From assembly GCA_030823965.1 (NCBI GenBank), contig JAVBYP010000003.1, positions 1 to 16,475 on the forward strand: a DNA stretch of 16,475 nt. The letters run 5' to 3'. The position numbers and the translations under genes are program-made. Of this stretch, positions 15,141 through 16,475 are shown piece by piece (position 1 is the stretch's first letter; each line of letters starts with the position of its first letter). Under the pieces are notes generated by a model, which was not told where the DNA came from, did no database searches, and saw only the letters and a program-made list of their open reading frames with translations. This DNA is from Sideroxydans sp. (GTDB taxonomy: Bacteria > Pseudomonadota > Gammaproteobacteria > Burkholderiales > Gallionellaceae).

Positions 15141-16475
15141 CCATTCAGCCCAATCTCAATCATCAATGGGACAAGATATTTTTCCATCTCATCGCGATAC
15201 TGCTGGAATGTGAACGATGAAAAAGTGGCCCACGGCTCTTCACCTAGGCTCCAATGCCCCATGTAGGCATCTATGACTTCGATCGAACACCCTCTAGCCA
15301 ACAATTCGGTGCGCATGAACCTCCTGTGGAAGTTTGCAGGATATGGAATGAATGGTGCCATCATGGGCTCTAGCGTTTTCGGTCGAATGTCCGTTGTTTT
15401 GAAGTTGCCGTTACGACCTTTCTCTAGAAAGAATATGGACTGCGTTTCCGCAGTCACTAAGCTGGGGTTCTTTGAAAATAAATTAGCTTGATACTTCTGG
15501 TACGACTCCATCCTAGAAAGCACATGAGGGGGTAACCAGGTTAGTCTGGCCTTATATTTCGTACCATCGTCCTTATCCGCAAGCAGAGTGATACCACTTG
15601 GGATATCGATTTCAGAGAGTGACATGTAAGGGGTTTCAATGGCGCGACATGCAGTTGCGAAGGTGAAATGCCATAGGGAGAGCAGGGTGTAGTAGTTATG
15701 CGCACCAATGTGATCATCCTTATCGGCGCAAATCTGAATTTCATCCTGAATTGATCGTATACCAGTCCGAACGGAGTCGAGTTTAGGGCACAGCCTGCTA
15801 CCGACATGTTTTTCCTTGATATATGTCGGTGACGGTGCTGCTACGGTGTTTGTTTTTCCGGATGCGGCAAACAATTGAGAAACGACACCTTGTGTTGCAT
15901 CCAAATAAACCTTCTGCAGATGTTCTATGGGAATCATTGAGTAGAACAAGCGAACGTGTGCAAGACGATGTTCATCACCTGTGATCAGTGACGCAGCACA
16001 TACATCGCCATTACTTTGTTCAAGAATCCGGAAGAACAAAAACTTTGAAAGTTTGGTTTCAGTCAGCCGTCCGGTTGGATCAAGTTCCTCGAGCAGACTT
16101 TTTAGATTGGATCGAAGAGTATTCTGGCGAGACCTGAATACTCGATAGTTGTTTTCTGACTTGTCAGTTGTATTGCCGATGGTATCTAGCAGTATCTTCA
16201 AATACCTAGAAGTGATGCCGGTATCTGGTAAAGAAAAGTAGTCAGTTTTTTTTCTATCTGAACCATCTGAGGCAACTTGGTCTGTCTTGTATTCGGGCCG
16301 AATGGCACGTATGCGCCACTCTTGCAATCCATTAGCGTTTTCAATAATGGCCAGCTCTCCACCTTCCCCTTCTTTGCCGTGTGGAAGAACCTGGAGTTCT
16401 CTAGCTCTCTCAATGCTGCTGCCGCTAAATAGCATGGCGCGCATCAAACAAATTGCTTCCAGCTTTTTTATGTCA
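15137..16475 (-). CDS. Tyrosine-recombinase-type protein (5' end outside window)
   Basis: The frame is open to the window edge. A TTG at 16447 and an ATG at 16444 are internal candidates, but in-frame codons continue upstream (DIKKLEAICL), so the start probably lies outside. The C-terminal half resembles a tyrosine recombinase catalytic domain: Arg at 15644-15646 (ACRAIETPYMSL), FHRRFMRTEL at about 15305-15331, His in YMGHWS (15254-15256) and the nucleophile Tyr at 15197-15199 (FQQYRDEM). The HxxR box is atypical, with HRRFMR in its place. A Trp/Phe-rich insertion separates GH from the Tyr, as in multi-recombinase transposon proteins. It is coupled to the 1101-residue gene by an ATGA overlap. 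It may be the first or second member of a recombinase pair or trio. Confidence 0.75.
   Translation of the reverse strand, partial: DIKKLEAICLMRAMLFSGSSIERARELQVLPHGKEGEGGELAIIENANGLQEWRIRAIRPEYKTDQVASDGSDRKKTDYFSLPDTGITSRYLKILLDTIGNTTDKSENNYRVFRSRQNTLRSNLKSLLEELDPTGRLTETKLSKFLFFRILEQSNGDVCAASLITGDEHRLAHVRLFYSMIPIEHLQKVYLDATQGVVSQLFAASGKTNTVAAPSPTYIKEKHVGSRLCPKLDSVRTGIRSIQDEIQICADKDDHIGAHNYYTLLSLWHFTFATACRAIETPYMSLSEIDIPSGITLLADKDDGTKYKARLTWLPPHVLSRMESYQKYQANLFSKNPSLVTAETQSIFFLEKGRNGNFKTTDIRPKTLEPMMAPFIPYPANFHRRFMRTELLARGCSIEVIDAYMGHWSLGEEPWATFSSFTFQQYRDEMEKYLVPLMIEIGLNG

Overview
The window is accessory, mobile-element DNA of moderate GC (about 47% by eye), most likely from a gammaproteobacterium. 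That assignment rests on general gene style (Shine-Dalgarno spacing, integrase and excisionase types) and is only moderately certain. No tRNA, rRNA, CRISPR array or core housekeeping gene is visible. Genes run off both ends.

Region 1 (1-7923) is an anti-phage or restriction-type cassette. Four tightly packed + strand genes encode the C-terminal end of a probable GHKL-type ATPase, a Z1-domain ATPase, a DUF4420-type PD-(D/E)XK nuclease and an AIPR-family protein. A convergent minus-strand pair follows: a small HTH regulator and then a cytosine-5 DNA methyltransferase. This gene set matches the MORC/MutL-like ATPase restriction-modification neighbourhoods known from comparative genomics. The methylase would mark self DNA; the ATPases, nuclease and AIPR protein would act on unmarked DNA.

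Region 2 (7924-10721) starts with a divergent control region holding two matching 22-bp palindromes exactly 63 bp apart. One covers the putative promoter of the HTH-methylase pair. The other lies before a small excisionase-like gene. The excisionase, a tyrosine integrase and a YhaM-like HD phosphohydrolase then follow with two 8-bp overlaps, and a 51-residue single-span membrane protein comes after them. The shared palindromes suggest that one regulator couples methylase dosage to island excision.

Region 3 (10722-11834) holds a compact leader before a NYN-domain nuclease gene and a small acidic protein gene. The leader has a good sigma70-like promoter, then two UUCG-capped hairpins, the second ending in a U-tract terminator only 12 nt before the NYN start codon. 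Promoter, short structured RNA, leaky terminator and nuclease are arranged as in type III toxin-antitoxin loci. This is the best candidate here for an undescribed system.

Region 4 (11835-16475) carries two minus-strand, translationally coupled tyrosine-recombinase-type genes. One encodes about 440 residues and is cut by the window end; the other encodes an unusually long protein of 1101 residues. They look like part of a multi-recombinase element such as the Tn554-like or Gamma-Mobile-Trio class, independent of the Region 2 integrase. The window therefore probably spans two mobile modules, nested or abutting.
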